Assembly: GCA_020747065.1 (NCBI GenBank)
Contig: JAGMVK010000022.1
Location: forward strand, 868,001 to 932,000
Length of the DNA stretch: 64,000 bases
Origin: Cadophora sp. MPI-SDFR-AT-0126
Lineage: Eukaryota > Ascomycota > Leotiomycetes > Helotiales > Ploettnerulaceae
Reading direction: 5' to 3'
Positions within the stretch are counted from its first letter, which is position 1; each line of letters opens with the position of its first letter. The notes beneath the pieces are model-generated. The model had not been told where the DNA came from, made no database searches, and saw nothing but the letters and a program-made list of their open reading frames with translations. The translations under genes and the position numbers were made by a program. Of this stretch, positions 48,918 to 59,776 are shown piece by piece.

Positions 48918-49421
48918 GTAATTACTGGGGGTAATAATTCTGTTAATATGAGAAATTCTCTTCAACTCTGGTTTTCACATGTGCCTTTTCACAGACAGCT
49001 ATGTTATTATACTAGCCTTTGTTTACAAGTATAGCTTTACTTTCGCTTATGGGGCTGACTCCACCTTCCTACTATCCCCCCCCTAAATAAACGTTAAACC
49101 TCATGAAAAGTGGTACTCGTGTGGGTAGCTTTCTAGGGTGTTTATCCAGTTAAAGCCCTGGATCATAGCCACTTTCAGGGGAACAAAGGCTCTCTGGAAT
49201 CTTCTACAGCCACCCTGGCCATTACAATAGACCAAGTTTTGCTCTGTGCTTCGAGGCGGCTAGGGCATTAACAGGGCATCGACAGGGCCTTCTAACCAGT
49301 CATACTAAGCCCTTCATACCTCCGACCCATAAATCCCACATTTTAACGATTATTTAGGGGGGGGGGGGGATAGTATGAACCCCACTGTTAGTATCACGTT
49401 TCATACCCCGCACTAATTACC
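48918..49421. mobile_element. Possible older TIR element surrounding the inner MITE
   Basis: The left sequence GGTAATTACTGGGGGTAATAA and the reverse complement of the right end, GGTAATTAGTGCGGGGTATGA, are similar over about 20 nt with a 1-nt shift. No matching target duplication is visible. It may be an older element into which the 49072-49373 element inserted, or chance. Confidence 0.35.
49072..49373. mobile_element. TA-flanked MITE (Tc1/mariner-like), 302 bp
   Basis: Left end CTATCCCCCCCCTAAATAAA then CGTTAAA; the right end, reverse-complemented, is CTATC, 13 C, TAAATAATCGTTAAA. The arms match over about 26 nt except for the length of the C run (8 against 13) and one base. The dinucleotide TA stands on both sides (49070-49071, 49374-49375), the target duplication of Tc1/mariner elements. 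There is no reading frame inside, so it is non-autonomous. Confidence 0.8.
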
Positions 49422-49740
49422 TCATTTGTCCTGGAGAACCCCCCACCTCCACTTTCATCTTGCAACCACGGTCCTTCTTGGTATCCACATCTTCATCCCG
49501 TCCACCACAAATAAAATAGAGCGGCAGTTGTAAACGGAGTTCTATCCCCGCCATTGGATGCTTCGCCGCTAGTCTAGCTTTCTTGTCTAGAGAGGCCCCG
49601 AATTCGGTTGAATGAACACCGAGTTCACAACGCACTACACCACGACTTGACTCGGGGATGGTCTTTGATATACCTGACAATCGACCGCCTGTTCCTCAAG
49701 AATTGATAGTATGCACATACAACTCTCATACCACAGCACC

Positions 49741-52508
49741 ATGGTTCAAGTCACGCCCGTCACATTCGAGCACCACCGAGATGCCCTCGGCATCGGCCAG
49801 AGTGCGCCAAGACTCTCCTGGAAATCGACGGGAGATGAGAAGAACTGGACACAGTCATCCTACGAGCTCAAGATAACAATACACGGCGCCCATGCAGAGG
49901 CAGAAAAGTCCGAGACGTTCAAGGTCGACTCTTGCGAGTCAGTCCTGGTACCATGGCCATGTTCTCCCTTGAAATCTAGAGAATCAGCAACTGTTCAAGT
50001 CAGAGTCACTGGTGCAAACAACTCAGAGCCACCAGAGTGGTCTGTCCCATCTACTGTTGAAATTGGCTTGTTGGAGATAGATGATTGGAAATCTCATGTC
50101 ATCGCTGCACCGAGGACGCTTAGCGCCAGTAATTCGCTGCGACCAGCTTTGTTTCGGAAGGATTTCCATCTAGGCAAGACGGTCCAGTCGGCTCGTCTGT
50201 ACGTTACGGCTTATGGAGTCTACGAAGCATTTATCAACGGGAAAAAAGTCGGTGATCATGTTCTAGCGCCCGGATGGACATCCTACAAATATCATCTCAA
50301 TTATCAGACGTTTGATGTGACCGACATGCTCGAAAAGGGAGATAATGTCATTGGCGCCGAAGTTGGAGAAGGATGGTTTAGTGGGCGACTGGGCTTCAAT
50401 GGCGGTTGGAGATGTATCTATGGAGACAAACTCGCTGTTCTTGCCCAACTTGAAATTACATTCGACGATGGTCAGGTAGAGACGATTGGGTCTGACAAAA
50501 CTTGGAAGACCACCGAGAGCGCGATCCAGGCAGCTGAATTATACGATGGAGAGACTTATGATGAAAGGACAGAGGTTCCAGGGTGGTCAACACCATCATT
50601 TAAAGACGATTCTTGGTCGACAGTCTCAGAGCTCGATTTTCCCACCGCGAAACTGCAAGCTCCAGAAGGACCTCCGGTTCGGAAAGTTGAAACCGTCAAG
50701 CCAAGATCTATCTTTAAGACTCCGGCTGGTAAGACTGTCGTAGACTTCGGACAGAATCTCGTGGGCTGGCTGAGAGCACAGGTTTCTGGGCCATCAGGCC
50801 ACACCATTACATTTACTCACACTGAAGTCCTCGAGCATGGCGAGATTGCGACTCGTCCACTTCGCGACTGCAAAGCTAGAGACTCACTGACCCTTGCTGG
50901 TAAGTCTATTACCTGGGAACCCAAATTCACATTTCACGGCTTCCGCTATGTACAAATCGACAACTGGCCCTTGGGAGACCCGACACTCAGCGACTTCGAA
51001 GCCATTGTGATCCACACCGACATGCAACGAACAGGCTGGTTCGAATGCTCGGAACCAATGGTCAACCAACTCCACCAAAACATTTGCTGGGGAATGAAAG
51101 GCAACTTCGTCAGTATTCCCACCGATTGCCCTCAGCGTGACGAACGTCTAGGCTGGACAGGCGATATCCAGATCTTCTCACCTACAGCGAATTTCCTCTA
51201 CGATACATTCGGGATGCTTTCAGGATGGATGAAAGATCTAGCCGTCGAGCAAATCAATGAGTTAAACGGAGTCGTCGGCGTCGTCGTACCCGATATTCTC
51301 CCCAGACAATATACAAAGCCACAAGCGGCGTGGTCGGACGCAGCTATCATTACGCCCTGGGATTTATACACCGCCTTTGGCGATCGTCATATTCTCAAAG
51401 ACCAGCTTGAAAGTATGAAAGAGTGGTTAGAAAAAGGCGTTGCACGGCAGGAAAACGGACTTTGGGATCCAGACGGAACTCAACTTGGTGACTGGTTGGA
51501 TCCGGATGCTCCTCCTGATGATGCAGGGAAGGCCAAGACAGATCCGCATCTGGTCGCGAATGCGTATTTGGTTCATGTTACGGACTTGATGTCGAAGATA
51601 TGCAGGATTCTAGGGTTGGGTGATGGCGCCGAGCATTATAAAAGTGAGGCGGAGAGGCTGAAGAAGCTATTTCAAGCGGAGTATGTCACGCCAAATGGTC
51701 GATTGGCTCCAGATACCATGGTGAGTAGTTTTCCAGTAGTTTCCCTTGTTTCCACATTTTACACATCAGCACTTTGGTCGTCACATACAGCCAAAATACT
51801 AATTCTGCTATCACTTAGACATCCATCTCCCTCGCCATCTCCTTCAACCTCTTCTCCACCCCCCTCCAACTCGCCTCCGCAGCCATCCGCCTCTCCAAAA
51901 TCGTCCGCTTCTCCACCTTCAAAATCGGCACAGGCTTCGTCGGCACACCCCTCATCCTCCCATCCCTAACCACCACCTCCCAGACCCAGCTCGCCTACCG
52001 CATGCTCCTAGCCACCAAATGCCCTTCCTGGTTGTACCCCATCACCATGGGCGCCACCACCATGTGGGAGCGCTGGGACTCGATGTTGCCTGATGGGAGC
52101 ATCAACCCAGGCTCAATGACGAGCTTCAATCATTATGCGTTGGGCAGTGTGGGGACTTGGTTACACGCGACAGTTGGAGGTATCTCACCCAAGGAGCCGG
52201 GGTGGAAGGTCGTGAGGTTTGAGCCTGTTCCTGGCGGGACGTTGAAATGGGCGAAGTGTAGACATGATGGTCCGTATGGGGAAGTGAGCTGTGAATGGGA
52301 GCTGGAAGGAAGCCGATTGGATGTCAAGGTTGCGGTGCCGCTGAACTGTACCGGTGAAGTCAAATTGCCTGGATGGGAGGAAGTGCAGAAGGTGGGAAGT
52401 GGCGTGTATGAGTTTTCGATTGAGGGATATAATGCGGGCGAGTGGCCACCCAAGCCGCTTGCGAATCCGTTTACGGATCCTGAGAAGGATGAGTTTGAGG
52501 GGAAATGA
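49741..52508 (+). CDS. Alpha-L-rhamnosidase, GH78 family
   Basis: Releases terminal alpha-L-rhamnose from flavonoid glycosides, rhamnogalacturonan fragments or other plant glycans. Two exons, 49741-51720 and 51819-52508, with a 98-nt intron; 889 aa, normal for bacterial-type intracellular GH78. Order: N-terminal beta domain (about 1-110), the Bac_rhamnosid_N-type region with FRKDFHLGKTVQSARLYVTA, GYG-type 'AYGVYEAFINGKKVGD', then 'GEGWFSGRLGFNGG'. Next DFGQNLVGWLR, HGFRYVQI, the catalytic-domain motif SIPTDCPQRDERLGWTGD containing the likely general acid, and ITMGATTMWERWD near the catalytic base. No signal peptide, so it probably acts on imported rhamnosides. An in-frame ATG 30 nt upstream (49711) is an alternative start. 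It neighbours a sugar transporter and a Zn2Cys6 regulator. Confidence 0.94.
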
Positions 52509-54174
52509 TGGCGTTGTGCTTGTGTACTTATGACTTAAAATTCACATTGATCATCAATGCAATCAGCCTTTCTCGGAAGACAGGAACGAAACAGAAGATA
52601 TTTTTGGTGCTGCAGACTCATCGATCTGCAACTTTTAGATTCTAGTTAAGACATCAAACCGTCCGGCTCGAGTCCTCACTTCTTATTTTCCGATCACAGC
52701 AACATACTAGAAGTCTTCCTTACAAGCTTATGTCGGCTGAGGCCGGAGGTAGGCAATCTGTTTTGTAGGATTCTTTAGCTGGTGAGGCGTCGTAAGCCTC
52801 GTTGATCCTCAATCAATAGGAGTCATTGTGGTCACTCACTTACATTCGGTAGCGTCGTAGAGGGGACCGGCTATTAGCTTTTCGAAAGATTATTATCTTT
52901 AGCTAGAGAGAGAAGATGAATGTTTCGGAGAGCAGCCGTTCTCAAGATTGTAAGTTTTTGTCTATGTTTATCGCAACTTGCGTCTGATGCGACCCCTCCA
53001 CAATTTCGCGCTAAATTTGACATGGTGGCTGATGGGATAATGTTATCTAGAAGGCAAATACTGAAGTCAGGAAAGCAGAAGCAGACTCGCTGAATGCCTA
53101 GACTTGTGGCGCTAAGCGAGCTGAATTTCGAGGGAACTCCGCAAGATGTGGACGTGTAGGTAGAGCACTCCGGGCTCGTACTCGCAACAAGTCCGGAGCT
53201 TACCGCGCTTCAGTGAAACAATCGTGTCTGAATCACTGGCATGCCCAATCAAAATGCTTCTTACTCGTCCGTCCACAAGCTCCCGCCGCGGAACGTTGAT
53301 AATACAGATTTGCTTTTGATCGCCGATGCGGGTGGTGGCAATCGAGACATTTAGACTTTCAATATCAGCCACATCTGGACCGGCTCGCCGAGAGTGGTCA
53401 GGCTCCGGTGGTCTAGTCAGACGCACAGACCCTCCAACATTCCTGAGAAAGAAAGGCATTTTGTTATCAGGTTATCTATTCCCAGAGATTGGACACAAGC
53501 TGCATGAAGCCTGCTTCGTTCCTCATGTTTGCTGGGCGACATCGTGCGACTGCGTAACCAATCTGTTGATGAATCAACAACAACAACAACAACTTGAGTT
53601 TCGGTTGCGACATTTATATACAACTGTATGTCTAGGCCGCTTCCGGCGGTTTACCCAGGAATTGTTCACTAACTGCAAGCCACTGGGTTTCGTCTCCAGA
53701 TCTCCACGCAGTCACACCCGGAAACAGCATAGATCGTCAGCCCCTATATCATACTTCGTCCCGGGGCAACGGATGTGGACCCCGGAAGCGACTGGTACCT
53801 GGCCATGAGAGCCAATCCCCAGGCTCTCCAGTCTCCGGGTTCCTTACCATGTGGCCCATGTGGCCAGTGAAAAAGCATATCTGCAGCCCCGTCGCTGCTG
53901 GGCTTAGTGATTGTGGAGGTGTCTGTGAGCATCACCATACTCGAAAACAGAACGTCCCGCATCTCGAAAGAAGAAAAAACAAAAGGCTTTGTTTAGGCTT
54001 GTGTCACCTCCTCATATATACCTTCTTAGAGATGCGTGTTGCTGCTGTCGCTGCCGACTTCAGCTTCTTCCAATTCTATGTCGCGTCTTCGTTGTTCGTG
54101 CTTCACAATCCCCAGTGATTCGACTGGCAAAGCACATCGTCTTTCCATTTAGCAAACGATACCCCTCATTGACC
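52509..54174. other. 1.67-kb intergenic region
   Basis: Contains a minus-strand frame (53459-53112, 115 codons, MPFFLRNVGGSVRL...) that could be a small gene but shows no domain, and a (CAA)6 microsatellite (53575-53593). Otherwise nothing recognised. Confidence 0.5.
53575..53593. repeat. (CAA)6 microsatellite
   Basis: Six CAA units plus a partial unit, in intergenic DNA. Confidence 0.9.
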
Positions 54175-55185
54175 ATGGCCGAGGCGGAGTCAGACGCAGG
54201 CGTCGTCGCCGGCGTAAATTCCAGCCTGCCGATTCTAATCACCATGTGTGCCTTTCTTGCACTTTCCTTCTACAACATGCTCGAGCTCGCCGTCATCATC
54301 TTCACGACCTTCAAGTCCCGCTCTGGCCTCTACTTCTGGAGTTTCGTCGCTGCCACCACTGGAATCGCACCATACGGCATCGGCTTCCTACTGAAATTCT
54401 TCAATCTGATCTCCATCCGATGGATCCCCGTTGCTCTAGTCGGGATAGGACTAATCGGCATCGTCACAGGGCAATCACTTGTCCTTTACTCACGTCTTCA
54501 TCTCATCGTGCGAAACTCGCGGATCCTCCGATGGGTCTTAACCATGATCATCTTCGACGCCATCGCCTTCCACATCCCCACCATGATTATGGCCTTCGGG
54601 GTCGACTCTTCACAAACAGAGCGCTTCCTCCCCGTCTTCCTCGTCTACGACAAGATCCAGCTCACCGTCTTCTTCACCCAAGAATGCATCATCTCGGGCA
54701 TCTACATCTACACCACCGTGCGGCTCCTCGCTCCCACGGGCGAGCCAATCAACAGACCCCTCCGCAATCTTTTCACACATCTAATCATCGTCAACATCTT
54801 CGTGCTGGCGCTGGACATCACTGTCCTGGGCTTCGGCTTCTCAGGCTACTATCAAATCCAAACGACGTTCAAGGCCGCTGTGTATAGCGTCAAGCTCAAA
54901 GTTGAGTTCTCGGTACTGAACCGCCTGGTGTCCATTGTAAGGAACAAGAATCTCGCGATGGGAGATTTCGTTTCGGGGTCCTCGTCCGCAACTAGACGTT
55001 TGGAGACCTTGGTGGGTGAGGGCGATGGCTCGAGGGTGTTTGGGAGCGTGGGGAGTGGGTCCACCTTAGTTGCGCATAGGGGGTTCATGAGGATGGATAA
55101 CATCAGTGAACCATCAAAAGAGGATGTGGTGCCGAGGGTGATTGTGAGGGAAAGACGAGATGAGGAACAGAGAGATATTGTCTAA
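54175..55185 (+). CDS. Seven-transmembrane integral membrane protein (DUF7703-like)
   Basis: Single exon, 336 aa. About seven hydrophobic helices between residues 20 and 260, beginning SLPILITMCAFLALSFYNMLE, then a cytosolic C-terminal tail of about 75 residues rich in Ser, Arg and Glu. The segments FKSRSGLYFWSFVAATTG and 'VYDKIQLTVFFTQECIISGIYIYT' resemble a large fungal family of receptor-like membrane proteins carried under DUF7703; that name is from memory of the family, not a search. I start at ATG 54175 (MAEAESDAG) because the longer frame upstream begins with a non-ATG codon and is Cys-rich noise. Function unknown; may sense extracellular signals. Confidence 0.8.
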   Translation: MAEAESDAGVVAGVNSSLPILITMCAFLALSFYNMLELAVIIFTTFKSRSGLYFWSFVAATTGIAPYGIGFLLKFFNLISIRWIPVALVGIGLIGIVTGQSLVLYSRLHLIVRNSRILRWVLTMIIFDAIAFHIPTMIMAFGVDSSQTERFLPVFLVYDKIQLTVFFTQECIISGIYIYTTVRLLAPTGEPINRPLRNLFTHLIIVNIFVLALDITVLGFGFSGYYQIQTTFKAAVYSVKLKVEFSVLNRLVSIVRNKNLAMGDFVSGSSSATRRLETLVGEGDGSRVFGSVGSGSTLVAHRGFMRMDNISEPSKEDVVPRVIVRERRDEEQRDIV

Positions 55186-56290
55186 AAGGGAATGCCTACA
55201 ATAGAGAGGTAACACAGGACTTTCAAAACTTAGCGAGGAGTGATGGTGTATTATCTAGGAGGGAACATGTATGGTAGAGAGGTAAAACAGTGCTTTCGAC
55301 ACTTGTATTTGGATATGGGCATGACTTACCCGTACTGTATCTTAAAAATGTCACAGCAGTTCATAGATCGAAATATGTTAGTTCATATTGATCACGGTAC
55401 TTTTTGAAAAAGTGATATGCCGGCCAGGAGCCACCTGCGTAAGTACGAATTGGTATTTGATAATTCTTTCCGCCATGTACGACCAGATAATTTGCTAGTT
55501 TGAGGAATTTGATGTAATAAAGGAACCTGTTCGGTGTCAACGCGCTTTTGACTAAAAGAACAGTGGAGTACGGGAAACTTTAGCAATGCCGCATATGTTC
55601 AGCAGAAGGAAGAATGGGTATGGGTTTGGGGTGATGCATTTCTAGTAGAGGGGATCGGGACGTAATAGGGACTTTTTTTTTTTACTCGTAGGCTTCAATC
55701 ATACCTCTGTACTTTGAATTGTATCCAATTCATTTCCGGCGAGGTGTCGCAGCTGGAAATTCGCTGAACTTCAACCTACGAAATAAATGCTAATTGCCTT
55801 ATAATGAAAAAAAGAAAGGAAAATAAAATAATCGATAAAAAGAGCCGTTTATTATCATTTATTCACTGAGATTCGGAAAGATTCTGCGAGTTGAGAGACT
55901 TATGTCAAATCGTTTAAGTCGGGATCTTTTTGAGGTCCCATATGTCGCGTGTCTTTGCTGGTCGTAAATTTAATTACCTTCTGCTCGAAGGGTTTATCCG
56001 GGACTTTTTCTCTTTCGTGTTCAGCTACGGGGAGAAGAAGCGGCCTCAATATTGTTGGAAACTTGTCAGATCATGCTTCCTCGATAACCAGGCTCCCGAG
56101 CCTGAAAATGCCTCGCTAAGCGCCTGGAGCTGTGGTGGTAAGCGAGCTGCATTCAGTGGTTGTTGTGGCAGACACAGCCACCATAGGCTTTCCTGCGACC
56201 TCTTTTCAACTTTACCTTTAAATCTTGCTGCCTCATGGTTCCCATCGTATCCTTCATGATACATTTCGTGATTGAAGTTCTCTCGAAAAG
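55186..56290. other. 1.1-kb intergenic region
   Basis: No gene. An AT-rich stretch lies at about 55790-55870, and a T10-type run near 55673-55682. Frames at 55930-56259 are short and unsupported. Confidence 0.5.
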
Positions 56291-58169
56291 ATGGCTACTC
56301 CTCAAGCGCCCGTTAGCGATGGTTCAGCTGAAACTTCTCGCCCAAGTGTCAACGCAGGATCCCACAACTCGTCTGCTAAATCTGAAGAACAATCGAGTCC
56401 CCAGCCTCGTTATGCAAGCTACAAACAATATCTCGATGAGAATGCTGGCGATTGGCCTGAGCTCAAATGGATGCAAGTAAGTACTTCGGCAACGAACGGC
56501 AAGTGCATTGTTGACCTGGGCACAGGCTTTCATGAATACGCCGAGCGGCGATCCTGACGATACAAGGGTGACGATTATCGATTCTACCGATGGTTCATTT
56601 CATCGACAGTCGGTACCTGTTACCGATCCGAACCATCTTTCGAATATACTCGATACCCGAGGATCAAATGTGCAGACCAGAATTATCCTTGTGGACTACA
56701 AGCAAAGTCTATGCATTGATCGAGGCGTTGTTGATACACTAGGGAGGACTTTCGACATCGACCCGTTGGTTTTTCAAGAGCACTTTCACCACAGCGCGTT
56801 CTGGCTGGACAAGGGCTATTCACATGAAACACAGTCTCTATCTGAATATCTTCAGGTCGCGCATTTGGCATCTCAGTATCGTACAAAATCCGGATTCAAC
56901 CTTCAAATGAGTTTCCACAATTTCACTTCCGCGGCGATGATGCTACAAGGGGGCAACTTGGACCCGACTGGTACTATGGCTTCAACGAGTAGGTTTTACA
57001 CCAGCTCTTAGACCAGACATGAAAGCGCTGACCGAATGGAAGTTATTTTATGGACACGTCTGAAGGGGTGGGATGAGGCTTACTCCGGTGTGCTTGGACA
57101 CCATCCACGTTTCAGCGAAAACCCAAGACAGCCTCCTGAAAGGATCAAGAGAATGGATGCAAGATACGAAGCCATAATCTCACAGTGGACTCCTCCTCAG
57201 ATTGCCACGGCTGATGGTAATCTCACGGAATACGCAGCATCATTTGTCTCGGTATTTCTCAGATGCCACGCCGAATGCGCTAGAAACGAATGGAGTCCTG
57301 ATCTCATCGACGATTCTCATACTGTAGAAGAAACCGTCCATAACATTAGTGAACGACTAGAGGCTCTAACACGGATTCGTAATGTTGTTGGGGAGATGAA
57401 CGCGGTCTCGAGAAGCTACTGTGCTTGTGGTACCCTCGATCTTGGAGAAATGGTCTCACCTATGGCTAAAGCATCCAGCGATCTTGACAACAGCATTAGT
57501 GGCATGCAAAATGCTCTTGTTCATTACGAGAGATTGAAGAGAGAGGAGTTATCGGATGCGCAATTGGAGGAAGCTCGGAAATCAACCCAAACAGCAATAA
57601 GCGTGGCCAGACTCACCAAATTAGCCTTCATATTCATTCCGTTGAATTTTGTCACATCTTTCTTTGGTATGAATATGACACAGTTTGGCACTGGTGGCAT
57701 TAGTCTCTGGGTCTTTTTTATTACAGCACCTACTCTAATCTGCATTACACTGATTCCATTTATTGGCAAGGTGGTCTCTCGAGATGTAACCTTTGCTTTC
57801 CTAAAGCTGGCAAACATCTCACTGAGGGTCGGTTTTTGGTTCTTCGCCTTTAGTCTATTCCATACGAATGCCACCAACCAAAGACTGTTCAACTCAAGTA
57901 TGCTATACTTGTTGAACAAAGGCAGAACAAAGAAATTGGTCAAGGATGCCGATGAATTGGAAGAGAATCATTGGGCCCAGAAGTTTGACTGGCGAGATAA
58001 GAACTGGTACAGGCGATTCTGGTTGCGAAAAGTTGTTCTTATAATGACGTTTGTCCACATGCAGGTCGATAGGGAGGAGTGGGCTGTTGGGCCGTTGGAC
58101 AAAATGCTCTCCCAGCATAGTTGGTGGATCACGGCATTTGATAAAAAAATGACTCGTATTTATCTGTAG
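56291..58169 (+). CDS. CorA-like Mg2+ transporter family protein
   Basis: Three exons, 56291-56476, 56526-56988, 57043-58169; introns 49 and 54 nt; 591 aa. A Ser/Pro-rich N-terminus is followed by a soluble domain (FHHSAFWLDKG, HLASQYRT) and a long helix with KREELSDAQLEEARKSTQTA ahead of the first membrane helix, LAFIFIPLNFVTSFFGMNM. The GMN triad after this helix is the CorA selectivity-filter signature. A second helix follows (LWVFFITAPTLICITLIPFI). Unlike bacterial CorA, about 120 residues remain after the second helix. Fungal families of this layout are usually of unknown substrate, so Mg2+ transport is inference. Confidence 0.85.
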
Positions 58170-58432
58170 CATTCCAATGTGTCAATGGAATGAGAATTTC
58201 CTTCTTTATGACGATCAATACATGAGAGTAGACAGGTACAGAAACCGAGAGACAGACTCTTGGGTTCATAGTAACAATTATCAGTCTCAGAAGTTTAAAT
58301 GTACATTTTGCTTGAGATTAAGGTAAGCAGTGACTGAAATCATACTGATGTTTCTATAGTTTGCTGATTACTTTTGCCATAAAATTTTATTGAACATCTG
58401 GGTCTTAGGATGTGCCACCTTTCCACCCAGTC

Positions 58433-59776
58433 TCAACCTTCAAACACCGTCTGTAGCCAATCATATGCCACCTGATTCTGAGTCCTGAATCCCCCGATCC
58501 CAGCATGTCCAACACCCGTATCATTATTGAACAGATGATATGTAGCTCTCTTCCCCAGCTTTTCAGCCAACTTCGCCGCTTGACCCGCAAAGAATGTATC
58601 CGTCGCCGAATCCGCAACGAAAACTGGCCCAGGAATCTTGTCAACAACATCCTCCAACGTAAACGCCTGCAGCTTTGTCATCCACTCAAATGGCGACTTC
58701 GTATTGAAGGACCAAGTTCCCTGATCAATAAACCATCGAAATTGACTCGCCGTATTTGCAGCCTCCGCAGCAGCATGATAGCCCGCAATCGCCGCATCAA
58801 AAGCAGTCTGGTTCCCAGCCTCAAAAATAATTTTCAGAGCTACGGGGAATGCGTCCAGAAACTGGGGTCCAAACTCATAGATTCCGTCAAACGCCATCGT
58901 AGCCGCAAGTCTATGCTCAAATGCCGCTGCTCTTGGTGCAAGAATCCCGCCAAACGACAGTCCGAGCAAGGCAATAGCTGAAGTATCGACTTCATGTTTA
59001 GTATGCAGGAAGTCAACTATCGGCGTAACAACTTTCTCCCACCCAACGATGAAGCCAAGTCCTTGATATCGCCGAGGACTTGCTTGTCCCGGACCTTCAT
59101 ACGTGATGACGTTCCATCCGCGCTGTAGGGCCGCCACACCCATTTGCGCGTACAGCTCTTCCTGGCCGCCATCGTAACCTCCTCCGATAATCACAGTTGG
59201 CCTCTTCTTCGATGTCGTCCCAGCTCGGAAGTACACTGCTGGGATGGTGAAGTTGTCTGCTTGAATGGTGACGCGTTTCCCGGGGATAGGAAGAAGTGAA
59301 ATGGCTGTGTCGAACGCAGCGATCTGTTGGTTCCAGAGCGAAATTATACGCGGATCGTCTTGGTTTCCATGGAGGTAGAAGTCTGCCGATCGAAGGTACG
59401 TCGCTGCTCTGAGCAGCGTGTCGCTTGCGGATACAGGGAATCTGCCACTGTCGATACCCTGGGCTTGAGCGAGCACACGATTGGCGAGATTCTGGAATGA
59501 GTTGTAGTAGGAAGTGAAGTTTCCAGGTTGGATTTGATCAGCCGCGATGAGAACCTCGGAAATGTCACCGCTGCTGTAGCCAGCTGCGGAGATGTCCCGC
59601 AAGATCTCGAAGTGGAAATCAGAGTCGGCGCTTAGTTGAACCATGGTTCCATTGGTGATGTCTGCTGCCAGAGCGAGCTAGTCTTTTTAAAAACCATCTT
59701 CTGCTTTGATGGGTAGGAGGATTACCTGTGCAGCACTCAACGTGACGACAGCCAGAGTATTGAGTGAGAACTTCAT
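58433..59776 (-). CDS. Secreted alpha/beta hydrolase (DUF1100/FrsA-like, 2,6-dihydropseudooxynicotine hydrolase-like)
   Basis: Two exons, 59776-59726 and 59677-58433, with a 48-nt intron (GTAATC donor, ACTAG acceptor); 431 aa. The first exon encodes a signal peptide continuing over the splice: MKFSLNTLAVVTLSAAQ then LALA, with probable cleavage before ADITNG. Residues 30-130 form a helical cap (FEILRDISAAGYSSGD, LLRAATYLRSADFYLHG). Then PTVIIGGGYDGGQEELY, the YEGPGQ loop, the nucleophile elbow GLSFGG, VADSATDTFF with the acid, and NDTGVGHAG with the His. This layout matches a hydrolase group that cleaves C-C or ester bonds, common in fungi with unknown substrates. The later ATG at 59644 would drop the signal peptide. 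Confidence 0.88.

Larger units (their letters stand above)
48708..49740. other. Intergenic region with TIR elements
   Basis: 1.03 kb with a TA-flanked TIR element (49072-49373) and a weaker outer inverted repeat (48918-49421), both listed separately. The last 300 bp are the rhamnosidase promoter. Confidence 0.6.

Noticed and set aside
53989..54174. N-terminal extension of the 7TM protein
   Set aside because: It would begin at a non-ATG codon and adds a Cys-rich stretch unlike the family; ATG 54175 is a better start.
54246..54887. 213-codon plus-strand frame inside the 7TM gene
   Set aside because: It overlaps the well-supported 7TM frame and is His/Arg/Leu-rich shadow sequence.
58505..58981. 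158-codon plus-strand frame opposite the secreted hydrolase
   Set aside because: Antisense shadow of the hydrolase exon.
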